Assembly (NCBI RefSeq): GCF_000009265.1
Contig: NC_008380.1
Coordinates: 4,795,501-4,859,500, forward strand
DNA: 64,000 nt
Origin: Rhizobium johnstonii 3841
GTDB lineage: Bacteria > Pseudomonadota > Alphaproteobacteria > Rhizobiales > Rhizobiaceae
Direction: 5' to 3'
Below, piece by piece: positions 1 to 9,685 of the stretch. The position numbers were made by a program, and so were the translations under genes. How positions within the stretch are numbered: the first letter of the stretch is position 1; each line of letters opens with the position of its first letter. The notes below the pieces were generated by a model that did no database searches, had not been told where the DNA came from, and saw only the letters and a list, made by a program, of their open reading frames with translations.

Positions 1-1245
1 CTGGGTCCGCACTCGGGCCTGAAGATGCAGGAGGCGCGGTTCCGGGAGGCGCTTGCATGCCTGGGAGATGAGAAGCGCACCCGGATCGTCTTGGTCGCCC
101 GTCCGGACTCGAGTGCTCTTCGCGAGGCCTCACGCACGTCGGGCGAACTGGCGGCCCTCGGGCTAAAGAACCAACTGCTCGCGATCAATGGGCGGTTTCG
201 TGCGACTAAGCGCGACGATCCGATTGCAGTCGGGATTGAGCGATCACAGGATGCCGCGCTCTCGACGATGCCGGTTGAACTGTCCAGGCTGCCGAGCGAC
301 GAGTTTCCGATGCTTCCCTTCGATATGGTGGGTCTTGATGCTCTGAGGGCCTTGTTCGCACCTCAGTCGCAGGCGTCGACCATCCAGGAACCGGTGGCAG
401 CCGCCCAGACCACCCTGCCGTCGCTTGCGAAATTGATTGACGAGATCGCCGGTGGCCGCAAAGGCCTGGTGATGGTGATGGGAAAGGGCGGCGTCGGAAA
501 GACGACGGTCGCTGCGGCCCTTGCGATCGGCCTGGTCGAACGCGGCCATGCCGTGCATTTAACGACCACTGATCCGGCGGCTCACCTGTCGTTTATCGTC
601 GAGGGAAGTATGCCCGGTCTGACGGTTGACAGGATTGATCCGGCTGCCGAAACCAAACGCTACATCGAGAAAGTCATGTCCTCACGCGGACGCGATCTCG
701 ACGAGGAAGGCAAGGCGCTTCTCCGGGAAGACCTTGAATCTCCCTGCACGGAGGAAGTCGCTGTCTTCCACGCCTTCTCACGGATCGTGGCAGAGGCCCG
801 CGACGCCTTTGTGGTCATCGACACCGCTCCGACGGGGCACACGCTTCTCCTGCTGGATGCGACGGGCGCTTATCATCGTCAGATGACGCGACAGATGGAG
901 ACGGTCGGCCCTGGCCGGATAGTCACGCCACTGATGCGCCTTCAGGACCCGGAATATACGCGCGTCATCCTCGTTTCCCTTCCCGAAACGACGCCGGTCT
1001 CCGAAGCGGCGATGCTGCAGGAAGATCTGCGCCGAGCAAAGATTGAGCCTTACGGTTGGGTGGTCAACAGGACCATGGCGGCGAGTGGCACGCATGACCC
1101 GCTTTTGCAGTCGCGCCTTGCGGGAGAACGGGTGCAGATCGACCGGATCACACGCAAATTGGCGAAACGAGCCTATATTCTGCCGTTCCAGGCTGTTCCC
1201 CCGGTTGGCATCGACGCTTTGAAACGGCTGTCCGGGCGGGAGTGA
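1..1245 (+). CDS. arsA: Arsenite-transporting ATPase ArsA, 3' part (partial)
   Basis: The reading frame is open from base 1, so the gene begins upstream of the window. The visible part starts in the end of the first (A1) half and holds the whole second (A2) half: the P-loop GKGGVGKTT near residue 153 of the visible frame, the stretch DPAAH, the motif SPCTEE (its Cys matches the A2 metal-site cysteine of plasmid ArsA) and the DTAPTGHT signature. ArsA is the soluble ATPase that drives arsenite efflux through ArsB/Acr3. Family assignment is firm; whether an ArsD/ArsB partner lies upstream cannot be seen. No ars gene follows it; the next gene, argG, is convergent. Confidence 0.9.
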   Translation: MGPHSGLKMQEARFREALACLGDEKRTRIVLVARPDSSALREASRTSGELAALGLKNQLLAINGRFRATKRDDPIAVGIERSQDAALSTMPVELSRLPSDEFPMLPFDMVGLDALRALFAPQSQASTIQEPVAAAQTTLPSLAKLIDEIAGGRKGLVMVMGKGGVGKTTVAAALAIGLVERGHAVHLTTTDPAAHLSFIVEGSMPGLTVDRIDPAAETKRYIEKVMSSRGRDLDEEGKALLREDLESPCTEEVAVFHAFSRIVAEARDAFVVIDTAPTGHTLLLLDATGAYHRQMTRQMETVGPGRIVTPLMRLQDPEYTRVILVSLPETTPVSEAAMLQEDLRRAKIEPYGWVVNRTMAASGTHDPLLQSRLAGERVQIDRITRKLAKRAYILPFQAVPPVGIDALKRLSGRE

Positions 1246-1632
1246 GACGACGAACGCCAAGCTCAAATTAGGAAGCCGCGTCGAACCGATGGCGGTTCTC
1301 GCTATATCCCTTCCCGCGGCGGGCTGGAAGCGCTTGCGCCCTGAGGCTTTGCCTACCTAAAAAACATATTTAGTATGTCCGCAGTTGGCCGAACTGTGAC
1401 CACATCGCCAGATGTTTGGATGTCCGCTCTCTCCCTTCCGCACTCCAACATCGGACTGTCCCCTCACGGCCCTGTAGCGGTCGTCTATCCAAGCCGAGCC
1501 GATGTCCGTTGTTGATGCGATCCGGCCATCCAAAACGCTCTACGATTTTGGTGCCGTTTGCCACCTCACTCCACGAAAAAGCCCGCGCGGCGATGCCGGC
1601 GGGCTCATATCCGGTTCGAAGGCGAACCGTGA
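1246..1632. other. Intergenic region between arsA and argG
   Basis: No convincing gene is seen in these 387 bases. They hold the argG terminator at 1576-1605 and an imperfect palindrome at about 1530-1551 (CCAAAA facing TTTTGG). The stretch around 1360-1380 is AT-rich. Short frames here lack a ribosome site and family resemblance. Confidence 0.6.
1576..1605 (-). terminator. Rho-independent terminator of argG
   Basis: Read on the minus strand, an AGCCCGC/GCGGGCT hairpin is followed by five T residues, 27 bases past the argG stop codon. Confidence 0.8.
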
Positions 1633-2856
1633 TTATTTCACGAGGTTGCGCTTGGCGAGCGTGCGCAGGCGCAGCGCATTGAGCTTGATGAAGCCGGCCG
1701 CATCCTTCTGGTCGTAGGCGCCCTGATCGTCCTCGAAAGTGACGAGCTTGTCGGAATAGAGCGACTTGTCGCTTTCGCGGCCGATGACCATAACATTGCC
1801 CTTGTAGAGCTTCAGCGTCACTTCGCCCTCGACATGCTCCTGGCTCTTGTCGATCAGCGCCTGCAGCATCTCGCGCTCCGGCGAGAACCAGAAGCCGTAA
1901 TAGATCAGCTCGGCGTAACGCGGCATGATGTCGTCCTTGAGATGGGCGGCACCGCGGTCGAGCGTGATCGATTCGATGGCGCGGTGCGCCGTAAGCAGGA
2001 TCGTGCCGCCTGGTGTCTCGTAGACGCCGCGCGACTTCATGCCGACGAAACGGTTCTCGACGAGGTCGAGACGGCCGATGCCGTTGTCGCGGCCGTAATT
2101 GTTGAGCGCAGCCAAGAGTGTCGCTGGGCTCATGCGCACGCCGTTGATCGAAACTGCATCACCCTTTTCGAAGCCGACCTTGATGGTCGTTGCCTTGTCG
2201 GGTGCAGCTTCAGGCGAAATGGTGCGCATATGCACATATTCAGGCGCCTCCTGGGAGGGGTCCTCGAGAACCTTGCCTTCGGACGAGGAATGCAGAAGGT
2301 TGGCGTCGACCGAGAACGGCGCCTCGCCCATCTTGTCCTTGGCAACAGGGATCTGATGCTGTTCGGCAAAGGCCAGCAGATCGGTGCGGCTCTTGAACGC
2401 CCAGTCGCGCCAAGGCGCGATGATCTTGATGTCGGGGTTCAGGGCATAGGCGGACAGTTCGAAACGGACCTGGTCGTTCCCCTTGCCGGTCGCGCCATGG
2501 GCGATCGCATCGGCGCCGGTCTTCTTGGCGATATCGATCAGATGCTTGGAAATCAAAGGACGGGCAATCGAGGTGCCGAGCAGGTAGACGCCCTCGTAGA
2601 CGGCATTGGCGCGGAACATCGGGAAGACGAAATCGCGCACGAATTCCTCGCGCACATCCTCGATATAGATCTCCTTGATGCCGAGCATCTCGGCCTTTTT
2701 GCGCGCCGGCTCCAGCTCTTCGCCCTGGCCGAGATCGGCGGTGAAGGTGACGACTTCGGCGCCGAGCTCCGTCTGCAGCCACTTCAGGATGATCGAGGTG
2801 TCGAGGCCGCCGGAATAGGCGAGAACGACTTTCTTCACGTCTTTGTATGATGCCAT
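1633..2856 (-). CDS. argG: Argininosuccinate synthase
   Basis: Joins citrulline and aspartate with ATP to form argininosuccinate, the penultimate step of arginine synthesis, in the cytoplasm. The start is placed at the ATG giving [17 protein letters not shown]; the open frame runs much further upstream but that extension has no family likeness. The protein is 407 residues, the usual length. The ATP-pyrophosphatase P-loop YSGGLDTS lies at residues 14-21, and downstream blocks such as [13 protein letters not shown] are typical of the family. It stands alone, convergent with arsA and divergent from the SDR gene. Confidence 0.97.
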
Positions 2857-3033
2857 GATGATGAGGTCCGTTGCATAAAAGGCCGGCAAAACCCGGTGTC
2901 GCGGCACTTTTAGCGAGATTGACGCGTGACGCAAGGCCAAGTGCGACGGTGATGGTGCCGATACCGTTTGACAGGGCGAAAGCGGAGCCCATATTCGCCA
3001 ACGTCCGCAAATGCTCGAGGAGAGGTTGCCCCC

Positions 3034-3885
3034 GTGACGAATATTCAAGACATTTTCAAGAAATCCAATGTTGCCGTCATCACCGGCGGCGCCTCCGGCA
3101 TCGGCCTTGCTGCGGCGAAATATTTCGCCGGACGCGGCATGAGCGTCGCCATTGCCGATCTCGGCGGCGATCGGCTGGCCGACGCCGCCAACGAACTCAA
3201 GGCCATTGCCGGCGAGGAAAATGTGATGGCGGTCGAGACCGACGTCGCCAGCAGAGACTCGCTGGAAGCGCTCGAACGCGCCGTGCTCCAGCGTTTCGGC
3301 CGTGTGCACGTGCTGATGAACAATGCCGGCATCGGCCCGGAAACCTCGATCTTCAGCCCGCAGGCGAACTGGGACAATATCTTCGCCGTCAACCTGATGG
3401 GCGTGATCAACGGCACGCGCACCTTCGGCCCGAAGATGCTGTCGCACGGCGAGCCGGGCCTGATCATCAACACCGGCTCCAAGCAGGGCATCACCACGCC
3501 ACCCGGCAACCCCGCCTACAACATCTCCAAATCAGGCGTGAAAGTCTTCACCGAAGCGCTGCAGCACGAGCTTCGCAACGTCGAAGGCGGAAAGATCTCC
3601 GCCCATCTTCTGATCCCCGGCTTCGTCTTCACCGGCCTCACCAAGGGCGACCGCGCCGAAAAACCGGCCGCTGCCTGGACGCCGGAGCAGACGGTCGATT
3701 TCATGGTCGAGAGCCTCGAACGCGGGGATTTCTATATTTTGTGCCCTGACAATGACGTGGCGCGTCCGGTCGACGAGCGCCGGATGGCTTGGGCGGCCGG
3801 CGATATCATCGAGAACCGGCCGCCGCTGTCGCGCTGGCACAAGGACTACGCCGACAAGTTCAAGGCCTTCCTCGAACAGAAGTAA
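3034..3885 (+). CDS. Short-chain dehydrogenase/reductase (SDR)
   Basis: An NAD(P)-dependent oxidoreductase of unknown substrate, 283 residues. It shows the Rossmann motif TGGASGIG, the NNAG motif and the catalytic YNISK (Tyr-x3-Lys), with a preceding Ser in the NTGSKQG block. The start chosen is GTG at 3034 because GAGGAGAGG lies about eight bases upstream; an in-frame ATG at 2968 would add 22 unlikely residues. It is divergent from argG, and the LysE-type gene follows 85 bases downstream in the same direction. Confidence 0.88.
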
Positions 3886-3970
3886 TCGGCACCATCAGAA
3901 GGTTTGATTGGTAATTTTCCGAAAGCCGGGTAAGAGAACCCCAGATCCTTTCCGGCTTTCAGAGTGTGTC

Positions 3971-4612
3971 ATGGATTTCCTGCCCAGCCTGCCGACCCTT
4001 CTCGCCTTTGGCGCCGCGACGCTGCTGCTCGCGGCGACCCCAGGCCCCGATATGACGCTGTCGATCAGCCGCGCGCTGGCCCAGGGCAAAAAGGCGGCGC
4101 TCTTCGTTGTCGTCGGCACCAGCCTCGGTATCGTCGTCCACACCATGCTGGTCGCTTTCGGCATTTCGGCGCTGATCACCGCCTCACCGACCGCCTTCCT
4201 GATCCTGAAGACCGGTGGTGCTGCCTATCTGCTCTGGCTGGCGGTGCAGGCGATCCGTTTCGGCTCGAAGCTCACCGTCGCCAAGGTCGAGGAGCAGAAG
4301 GGCACTGCGCTTTCGAACATCTCGTCGGGCTTCTGGGTCAATCTTCTGAACCCCAAGGTCATCATCTTTTTCATGACCTTCCTGCCGCAATTCGTCAGCG
4401 CCGGCGATCCGGCCGTCACCCACAAGCTGCTCTTTCTCGGCTTCTGCTTCATCCTGATCGGCATGCCGGTCAATGCCAGTGTCGTCTTTGCCGCCGACTG
4501 GCTGGCCTCCTGGCTGCAGAACAACAAGAAAGTGCTGCGCGGCATGGATTACACCTTCGCCGGTGTCTTCTCGATCTTTGCCGCAAAGATCCTGCTCACC
4601 CAGGCGAGATAG
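3971..4612 (+). CDS. LysE/RhtB-family amino-acid exporter
   Basis: A 213-residue inner-membrane protein with about six hydrophobic segments. The N-terminal ATPGPDM block and the WVNLLNPKV block in the middle are characteristic of the LysE/RhtB family, which exports amino acids such as lysine, threonine or homoserine lactone. The start is the ATG giving MDFLPSLPTL; the open frame extends upstream without family likeness. The substrate cannot be told from sequence. Confidence 0.9.
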   Translation: MDFLPSLPTLLAFGAATLLLAATPGPDMTLSISRALAQGKKAALFVVVGTSLGIVVHTMLVAFGISALITASPTAFLILKTGGAAYLLWLAVQAIRFGSKLTVAKVEEQKGTALSNISSGFWVNLLNPKVIIFFMTFLPQFVSAGDPAVTHKLLFLGFCFILIGMPVNASVVFAADWLASWLQNNKKVLRGMDYTFAGVFSIFAAKILLTQAR

Positions 4613-4952
4613 GCGCGGTTGCGAAGCAATCCCGCGGTTGCGCAGCAATCCGCCCGCAGTCGGCATATCGATCCGCCCGCGGTCGCTTGATCGATCCGCC
4701 CGCGGTCGGTTGATCGATCCGCCCGCGGCGTGAAACGATCCGCCGCCAGCTACACCAATATTCGCGAGACGCCACGCCGGAGCAGGCGGTGACCGCGAAT
4801 TTCGTCGTCTTCCAAAATTATTCCATGCCTTTCGCGCGATTACTTGTGATCAACATATGATCGTAAGTCGGCAATTGTGGCTAGGCCACGCCACCTTCTC
4901 TGCCCACATATCCTTTACGGCTCACGAAGAGCTGCCTCGAAAGGATAAGTCC
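4613..4952. other. Intergenic region with tandem repeat
   Basis: These 340 bases hold no gene that can be supported. The first third is a direct tandem repeat (separate entry). The rest is AT-richer and should carry the promoter of the small secreted protein; AAGGATAAG just before 4953 serves as its ribosome site. Confidence 0.5.
4660..4736. repeat. Tandem repeat, about 23-bp unit
   Basis: At least three successive copies of a unit of the form GATCGATCCGCCCGCGGTCG plus CTT or GTT are visible, with decayed relatives on both sides (from about 4620 and up to about 4750). Each unit contains the palindromes GATCGATC and CCGCGG. No protein is read through it. Confidence 0.75.
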
Positions 4953-5318
4953 ATGATTACGTTCCGCAATATCATAACGGCAGGAGTTGTTGCGCTGGCG
5001 TTTGCCGCCACATCCCTTACAGCGACAACACCTGCCTTAGCTCACGCCGGCGGAGGCCATGGCGATGGCGGCTTCTCGCGTGACGGCGGCCACTTCGGCG
5101 GTGGTGCGCATACGGGCGGCGGCAATTTCGCCGATCGCGGCTTCGGTGCGCATCATTTCGGCGGAGCCGGCCATTTTGGCGGACACCGCGACGGTCGTTT
5201 CGCCTTCCATGATAGAAATCGTCTGTTCTTCGGCGATGACGACTATGACCCGGAACAGTGCCAGCCGGAATGGCTCAACCAGTACGGCCATCGCGTGCTG
5301 GTGGAAGTCTGCTCTTGA
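4953..5318 (+). CDS. Small exported Gly/His-rich protein
   Basis: Encodes 121 residues: an N-terminal signal peptide (positively charged start, hydrophobic stretch to about residue 27, cleavage likely after PALAHA), then a Gly/His/Asp-rich middle with repeated HFGG/GGH patterns, then a short ordered tail with one pair of Cys (EQCQPEW and VEVCS). The His-rich region could bind metal; that is inference. The ATG at 4953 is chosen because it gives the signal peptide and follows AAGGATAAG. No named family is recognised. Confidence 0.7.
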   Translation: MITFRNIITAGVVALAFAATSLTATTPALAHAGGGHGDGGFSRDGGHFGGGAHTGGGNFADRGFGAHHFGGAGHFGGHRDGRFAFHDRNRLFFGDDDYDPEQCQPEWLNQYGHRVLVEVCS

Positions 5319-5366
5319 TGACGGTCCCACTGGCCTCTGAGGAGTCGTGAAACGATGAGCTGCCCG

Positions 5367-6161
5367 CTAACCGATCAGCAACGCATCGTCATCCAGCGTC
5401 TGGCCGCGCATCTTGCGGAACATTGCGATCAGATCCTCGACCTGCAACGTCTTGCGGCTGTCGCCGGCGACATCGAGCACGATCTCGCCGCCATGCAGCA
5501 TCACGGTTCGGTGGCCATAGTCGAGCGCCTGGCGCATCGAATGCGTCACCATCAGCGTCGTCAGCTTGCGCTCGGAAACGATCTTCTGGGTCAGGCCCAT
5601 GATGAATTCCGCCATGCCGGGGTCAAGCGCCGCTGTATGTTCGTCGAGCAGCAGCACCTCCGAGCCCGCCAGCGTCGCCATGACGAGCGAGACCGCTTGC
5701 CGCTGGCCGCCGGAGAGCAGGTCCATGCGGTCCTTCATGCGGTTCTCCAGCCCGAGATTGAGTTCGGCGATCCTTTCGCGAAAATGGTCGCGCCGTTTTG
5801 CGCCAAGCGCCGAAACAAGTCCGCGCCGTTCGCCGCGGCGCGCGGCAAGCGCGAGATTTTCCTCGATCGACAGCGCACCGCAGCTTCCGGTCAGCGGGTC
5901 CTGGAAGACACGGGCGACCAGCCCGGCGCGCGCCGCCGTCGTCTTGCGGGTCACGTCGGCACTGCCGATCAGCACCTGTCCTTCGCTGGCCAGCACATCG
6001 CCGGCGAGCACGCCGAGCAGCGTCGATTTGCCGGCGCCGTTCGAGCCGATGACGGTGACGAAGGAGCCTTCCTCGATCGTCAGGCTGACACCCGAAAGCG
6101 CCTGCTTCTGCAGCGGCGTACCGCGCCCGAAAACGACCTTGATGTTCTTGAGGTTGATCAC
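5367..6161 (-). CDS. ABC transporter ATP-binding protein
   Basis: The 264-residue ATPase of a three-gene importer. It has Walker A GSNGAGKST, the signature LLSGGQRQA, Walker B VLLLDEHTAALDP and the switch His in VTHS. Walker B reads DEHTAALD where most importers have DEPT, as in the unusual ATPases paired with PF04392-type binding proteins. The start codon overlaps the permease stop by four bases (ATGA), so translation is probably coupled. This is the last gene of the operon. Confidence 0.93.
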   Translation of the reverse strand: MINLKNIKVVFGRGTPLQKQALSGVSLTIEEGSFVTVIGSNGAGKSTLLGVLAGDVLASEGQVLIGSADVTRKTTAARAGLVARVFQDPLTGSCGALSIEENLALAARRGERRGLVSALGAKRRDHFRERIAELNLGLENRMKDRMDLLSGGQRQAVSLVMATLAGSEVLLLDEHTAALDPGMAEFIMGLTQKIVSERKLTTLMVTHSMRQALDYGHRTVMLHGGEIVLDVAGDSRKTLQVEDLIAMFRKMRGQTLDDDALLIG

Positions 6162-7036
6162 GACGCGGCACCTCCGCGCAAACGGGGAAGGATGAGCGCC
6201 ACGGTCACCAGCACGGCCGTGACGAAATTGAGGTCGGACGCCTGCAGGCCGATGACGTCGCTCGAAAGCGCCAGCTGGATGGCAATGCGATAGAGGATCG
6301 AGCCGAGCACGCAGCCGATCAGAGCGATCAGCAGACCGCGCCGCCCGAGCAGCGTCTCGCCGATGATGACGGCAGCGAGACCGACGACGATCGTACCGAC
6401 GCCGGAGGTGACGTCGGCAAAGCCGTTGGTCTGGGCAAACAGCGCGCCGCCGAGCGCCACCAGCGCATTGGAGATCGCCATGCCGAGATAGATCTGCCGG
6501 CTGGTATCGACGCCCTGGGCCCGCGCCATCCTTGCATTGGCGCCGGTCGCCCGCATTGCCAGCCCGGCATCGCTTTCCAGGAAACGCCAGACCAGGATGA
6601 GGGCGATGACGACGAGAACACCGACGAAGAGCGGCCGCACGTAGAAATCGCGAAGGCCATGGCCGAAGAACGGGCTGATCATCGTGTCGGCATTGATGAG
6701 GGCGACATTGGGTTTGCCCATCACGCGCAGATTGACGGAAAACAATGCGATCATCGTCAGAATCGAGGCGAGCAAATTGAGGATCTTGAAGCGCACATTG
6801 AGCAGCGCCGTCACCATGCCCGCGGCGGCACCGGCCGCCATGGCGATCAGCGCCGCAAGCCAGGCATTGACGCCGGCAATGATCAGCACGGCCGTCACCG
6901 CCGCACCAAGCGGAAAGGAGCCGTCAACCGTCAGGTCGGGAAAGTCGAGAACTCGAAAGGCGAGATAGACGCCGAGAGCGACGAAAGAATAAACCAGGCC
7001 GAGCTCGACGGCCCCCCAGAATGCGATTTGGCTCAA
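6158..7036 (-). CDS. ABC transporter permease
   Basis: A 292-residue inner-membrane protein with about eight to nine hydrophobic helices, of the branched-chain/sugar-type permease superfamily (blocks such as GLAAVIIGETLLGRRG). It forms the channel of the importer with the flanking binding protein and ATPase. This arrangement resembles the TrpXYZ class of importers; the substrate here is not known. Confidence 0.9.
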   Translation of the reverse strand: MSQIAFWGAVELGLVYSFVALGVYLAFRVLDFPDLTVDGSFPLGAAVTAVLIIAGVNAWLAALIAMAAGAAAGMVTALLNVRFKILNLLASILTMIALFSVNLRVMGKPNVALINADTMISPFFGHGLRDFYVRPLFVGVLVVIALILVWRFLESDAGLAMRATGANARMARAQGVDTSRQIYLGMAISNALVALGGALFAQTNGFADVTSGVGTIVVGLAAVIIGETLLGRRGLLIALIGCVLGSILYRIAIQLALSSDVIGLQASDLNFVTAVLVTVALILPRLRGGAAS

Positions 7037-7105
7037 GGCTTTCAGCCCCTCTTCTGTCCGCTTCCGCTCCGCGCCTTGCGCAAAACATCAGGCTCTTAAT
7101 ACCAT

Positions 7106-7136
7106 CAGCCGCCCCCGCGTGGAACGGGAGCGGCTG
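7106..7136 (-). promoter_or_regulatory. Intercistronic stem-loop
   Basis: CAGCCGC and GCGGCTG flank a GC-rich hairpin in the 130 bases between the binding-protein gene and the permease gene. There is no T-run, so it is more likely an mRNA-stabilising or attenuating hairpin that favours the binding protein. Confidence 0.5.
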
Positions 7137-7166
7137 CAAACTCGATCAGCGACGGCAGTCGCCTTG

Positions 7167-8120
7167 TTATTCGATGACTTTGGTAGCGCGGGAAAGCACG
7201 CCCTGCGGCAGGGTGACGCCCATCTTCTCGGCCGCCGCCTTGTTGACGACGAGGTCGCTGCCGGCAGCAGTCTTGACAGCGATGTCGCCCGGGTTCTCGC
7301 CCTTCAGCACACGCACGACGATCTCGCCGGTCTGCTTGCCGACATCATAATAGTTGAAGCCGAGGGCGGCGATCGAGCCGCGCGAAACCGAATCCGTATC
7401 GGCGGTAAAGAGCGGCAGCTTGCTCTCTTCGGCAACGGCGACAGCACCTTCAAGCGCGGAGATGATGGTGTTGTCGGTCGGAATGTAGATCGCATCGGCG
7501 CGGCCGACGAGCGCACGCGCCGCACCCTGGACCTCGGCCGATTTGGTGGCCGCCGATTCGACCACCTTCAGGCCGGCCTTTTCGGCTTCGGTCTTCAACA
7601 CGGCGAGCAGCGAAACGGAATTCGCCTCGCCGGAATTGTAGAGATAGCCGATGGTTTTCACATCGGGCAGGATTTCCTTGATCAGCGCAAGGTGCTCGGC
7701 GACCGGCGACATATCGGAGAGGCCGGTGACATTGCCGCCGGGCTTGTCCATGTTCTTGACGAGCTGGGCGCCGAGCGGATCGGAGACGGCCGTGAACACG
7801 ACAGGAATGTCCCGCGTCGAGGAAACGACGGCCTGGGCCGAGGGTGTCGAGATCGGCACGATGACATTGGGCTCGTCGCCGGCGAACTGGCGGGCGATCT
7901 GGGCCGCCGTCGCCGGATTGCCCTGCGCCGATTCGAATACGAATTTCAGGTTCTCGCCTTCCTTGTAGCCGGCAGCCGTCAGCGCATCGAGAACGCCCTT
8001 GCGCGCCGCATCCAGCGCCGGATGTTCGACGATCGCCGTCACGGCGACGGTGACGTCATCAGCCTTCGCGGGCAGGGAAAGGGCCAAAGTGGCGGCAAGA
8101 GCGAGCAAAATCGGGCGCAT
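7167..8120 (-). CDS. ABC transporter substrate-binding protein (PF04392 type)
   Basis: A 317-residue periplasmic binding protein, first gene of the importer operon. The start is the ATG giving MRPILLALAATLALS, preceded by AGGAGG at a good distance, and the first 20 or so residues form a signal peptide ending near LPAKA. The body has PF04392-family blocks, for example VPISTPSAQ, IGYLYNSGEANS and YDVGKQTGE. Members of this family bind tryptophan or other aromatic or small ligands; the ligand here is not known. Confidence 0.9.
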   Translation of the reverse strand: MRPILLALAATLALSLPAKADDVTVAVTAIVEHPALDAARKGVLDALTAAGYKEGENLKFVFESAQGNPATAAQIARQFAGDEPNVIVPISTPSAQAVVSSTRDIPVVFTAVSDPLGAQLVKNMDKPGGNVTGLSDMSPVAEHLALIKEILPDVKTIGYLYNSGEANSVSLLAVLKTEAEKAGLKVVESAATKSAEVQGAARALVGRADAIYIPTDNTIISALEGAVAVAEESKLPLFTADTDSVSRGSIAALGFNYYDVGKQTGEIVVRVLKGENPGDIAVKTAAGSDLVVNKAAAEKMGVTLPQGVLSRATKVIE

Positions 8121-8213
8121 GAGGATCCTCCTGAATGATTTTGGGGGCACTTTTAGGAAAAGCGCCCCCTGAAATCAATCGCGGAGAATTGTAGCGAGGA
8201 TCAAACTTGCTGA

Positions 8214-9440
8214 TCAGTCGTCGGCGCCGTGATTGGCGATCATCATCGCCTCGAAGGCCAGACGTTCGGTCTTGCGCATGCGTTCGGATTCCGATTTCAG
8301 CTGGCCGCAGGCGGCAAGAATGTCGCGGCCGCGCGGCGTGCGGATCGGCGAGGCATAGCCTGCCGAATTGATGAAGTCGGCGAACTTCTCAATCTGCTCC
8401 CAGTCGGAACACTGGTAATTGGTGCCGGGCCATGGATTGAACGGAATGAGGTTGATCTTCGCCGGCACGCCCTTCAGGAGCTTGATCAGCCCCTTGGCGT
8501 CTTCCAGGCTGTCGTTGACATCCTTCAGCATCACATATTCGAAGGTGATGCGCCGCGCGTTCGAAAGACCCGGATAGGTCCGGCAGGCCTCGATCAGCTC
8601 CTTCAGCGGATACTTCTTGTTGATCGGCACCAGAAGGTCGCGCAGATCGTCGCGCACCGCATGCAGCGAAATCGCCAGCATGACGCCGATTTCCTCGCCG
8701 GTTCGGAAGATCTCCGGCACGACACCGGAGGTGGAAAGCGTCACGCGGCGCCTGGACAGCGACAGGCCGTCACCATCCGTGGCGATCAGCAATGCCTGCT
8801 TGACGGCATCGAAGTTATAAAGCGGCTCACCCATGCCCATCATGACGATGTTGCTGACCTTGCGGCCCTCGGCAGGCATGATCGTGCCCTGCGGCGCTTC
8901 ACGGTCCGGGAAATCCCCAAGCCGGTCGCGGGCAAGCAGCAGCTGCGAAAGAATTTCCTCCGCCGTCAGGTTGCGCACCAGACGCTGTGTCCCGGTATGA
9001 CAGAAGGAACAGGTAAGCGTGCAGCCGACCTGGCTGGAGATACAGAGCGTGCCGCGGCCCTCTTCCGGAATATAGACGGCCTCGATCTCGACGGGACGCC
9101 CGGCGCCGCGCGGGGGAAAGCGCAGCAGCCACTTGCGCGTGCCGTCGTTGGAGACCTGCTCCTCGACGATCTCGGGACGTGCGATGGTGAAATGCTGCTT
9201 CAGCATCTCCCGCATGTCCTTGGCAACATTCGTCATATGGTCGAAGTCGGAGACCCCGCGCACATAGATCCAGTTCCAGAGCTGCGAGACGCGCATCTTG
9301 ATCTGCTTCTCGGCCACACCCTTTTCCCGGAGTGCCGCCCCCATCTCCTCGCGCGACATGCCGATCAACGACGGCTTCTCGAGGCTGGCGGACGTGCGCG
9401 CCTGCGGCTTGGTGACAACGATCTCATCCATGACGGACAT
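8214..9440 (-). CDS. rlmN: 23S rRNA (A2503-C2) / tRNA A37 methyltransferase RlmN
   Basis: A radical-SAM enzyme that methylates C2 of A2503 in 23S rRNA and of A37 in some tRNAs. The protein is 408 residues with the radical-SAM cluster motif CTLTCSFC near residue 140 and the second catalytic Cys in LAACGQL near the C-terminus. Start MSVMDEI is kept; an alternative ATG three codons in is possible because neither has a strong ribosome site. It is monocistronic by spacing. Confidence 0.97.
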   Translation of the reverse strand: MSVMDEIVVTKPQARTSASLEKPSLIGMSREEMGAALREKGVAEKQIKMRVSQLWNWIYVRGVSDFDHMTNVAKDMREMLKQHFTIARPEIVEEQVSNDGTRKWLLRFPPRGAGRPVEIEAVYIPEEGRGTLCISSQVGCTLTCSFCHTGTQRLVRNLTAEEILSQLLLARDRLGDFPDREAPQGTIMPAEGRKVSNIVMMGMGEPLYNFDAVKQALLIATDGDGLSLSRRRVTLSTSGVVPEIFRTGEEIGVMLAISLHAVRDDLRDLLVPINKKYPLKELIEACRTYPGLSNARRITFEYVMLKDVNDSLEDAKGLIKLLKGVPAKINLIPFNPWPGTNYQCSDWEQIEKFADFINSAGYASPIRTPRGRDILAACGQLKSESERMRKTERLAFEAMMIANHGADD

Positions 9441-9638
9441 AGTCTTTCATCCCGAATTCGAACACGTAACCGCCCCGCAAGCCCTGCGAACTTCAGGGCT
9501 AAGCCGGAAGACTGGCGGGTGCATGACGGCACATTAGCAGAAATTGAATGGCGGAACGGCGACGGATATCGCGATCTGTCCGCTGTTGCGCGGCCTTTAG
9601 CATCATTTTGCCCGCGCGTCACTATAGATGGAAACGAC

Positions 9639-9663
9639 GAGGGCCGGCGCAAGGCCGGCCCTC
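9639..9663 (-). terminator. Hairpin terminator downstream of the IalB-like gene
   Basis: A perfect 10-bp stem GAGGGCCGGC/GCCGGCCCTC with a 5-base loop lies 22 bases past the stop. The T-run is weak, so termination is probable rather than certain. Confidence 0.6.
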
Positions 9664-9685
9664 GAAGCTCTGACAACAAAAAAGC

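Noticed and set aside
1416..1717. Short plus-strand frames downstream of arsA
   Set aside because: They run into the argG terminator and the end of argG, and lack ribosome sites.
5355..6293. A 312-codon frame antisense to the ABC ATPase
   Set aside because: The ATPase on the minus strand has all ABC motifs; the antisense product has none.
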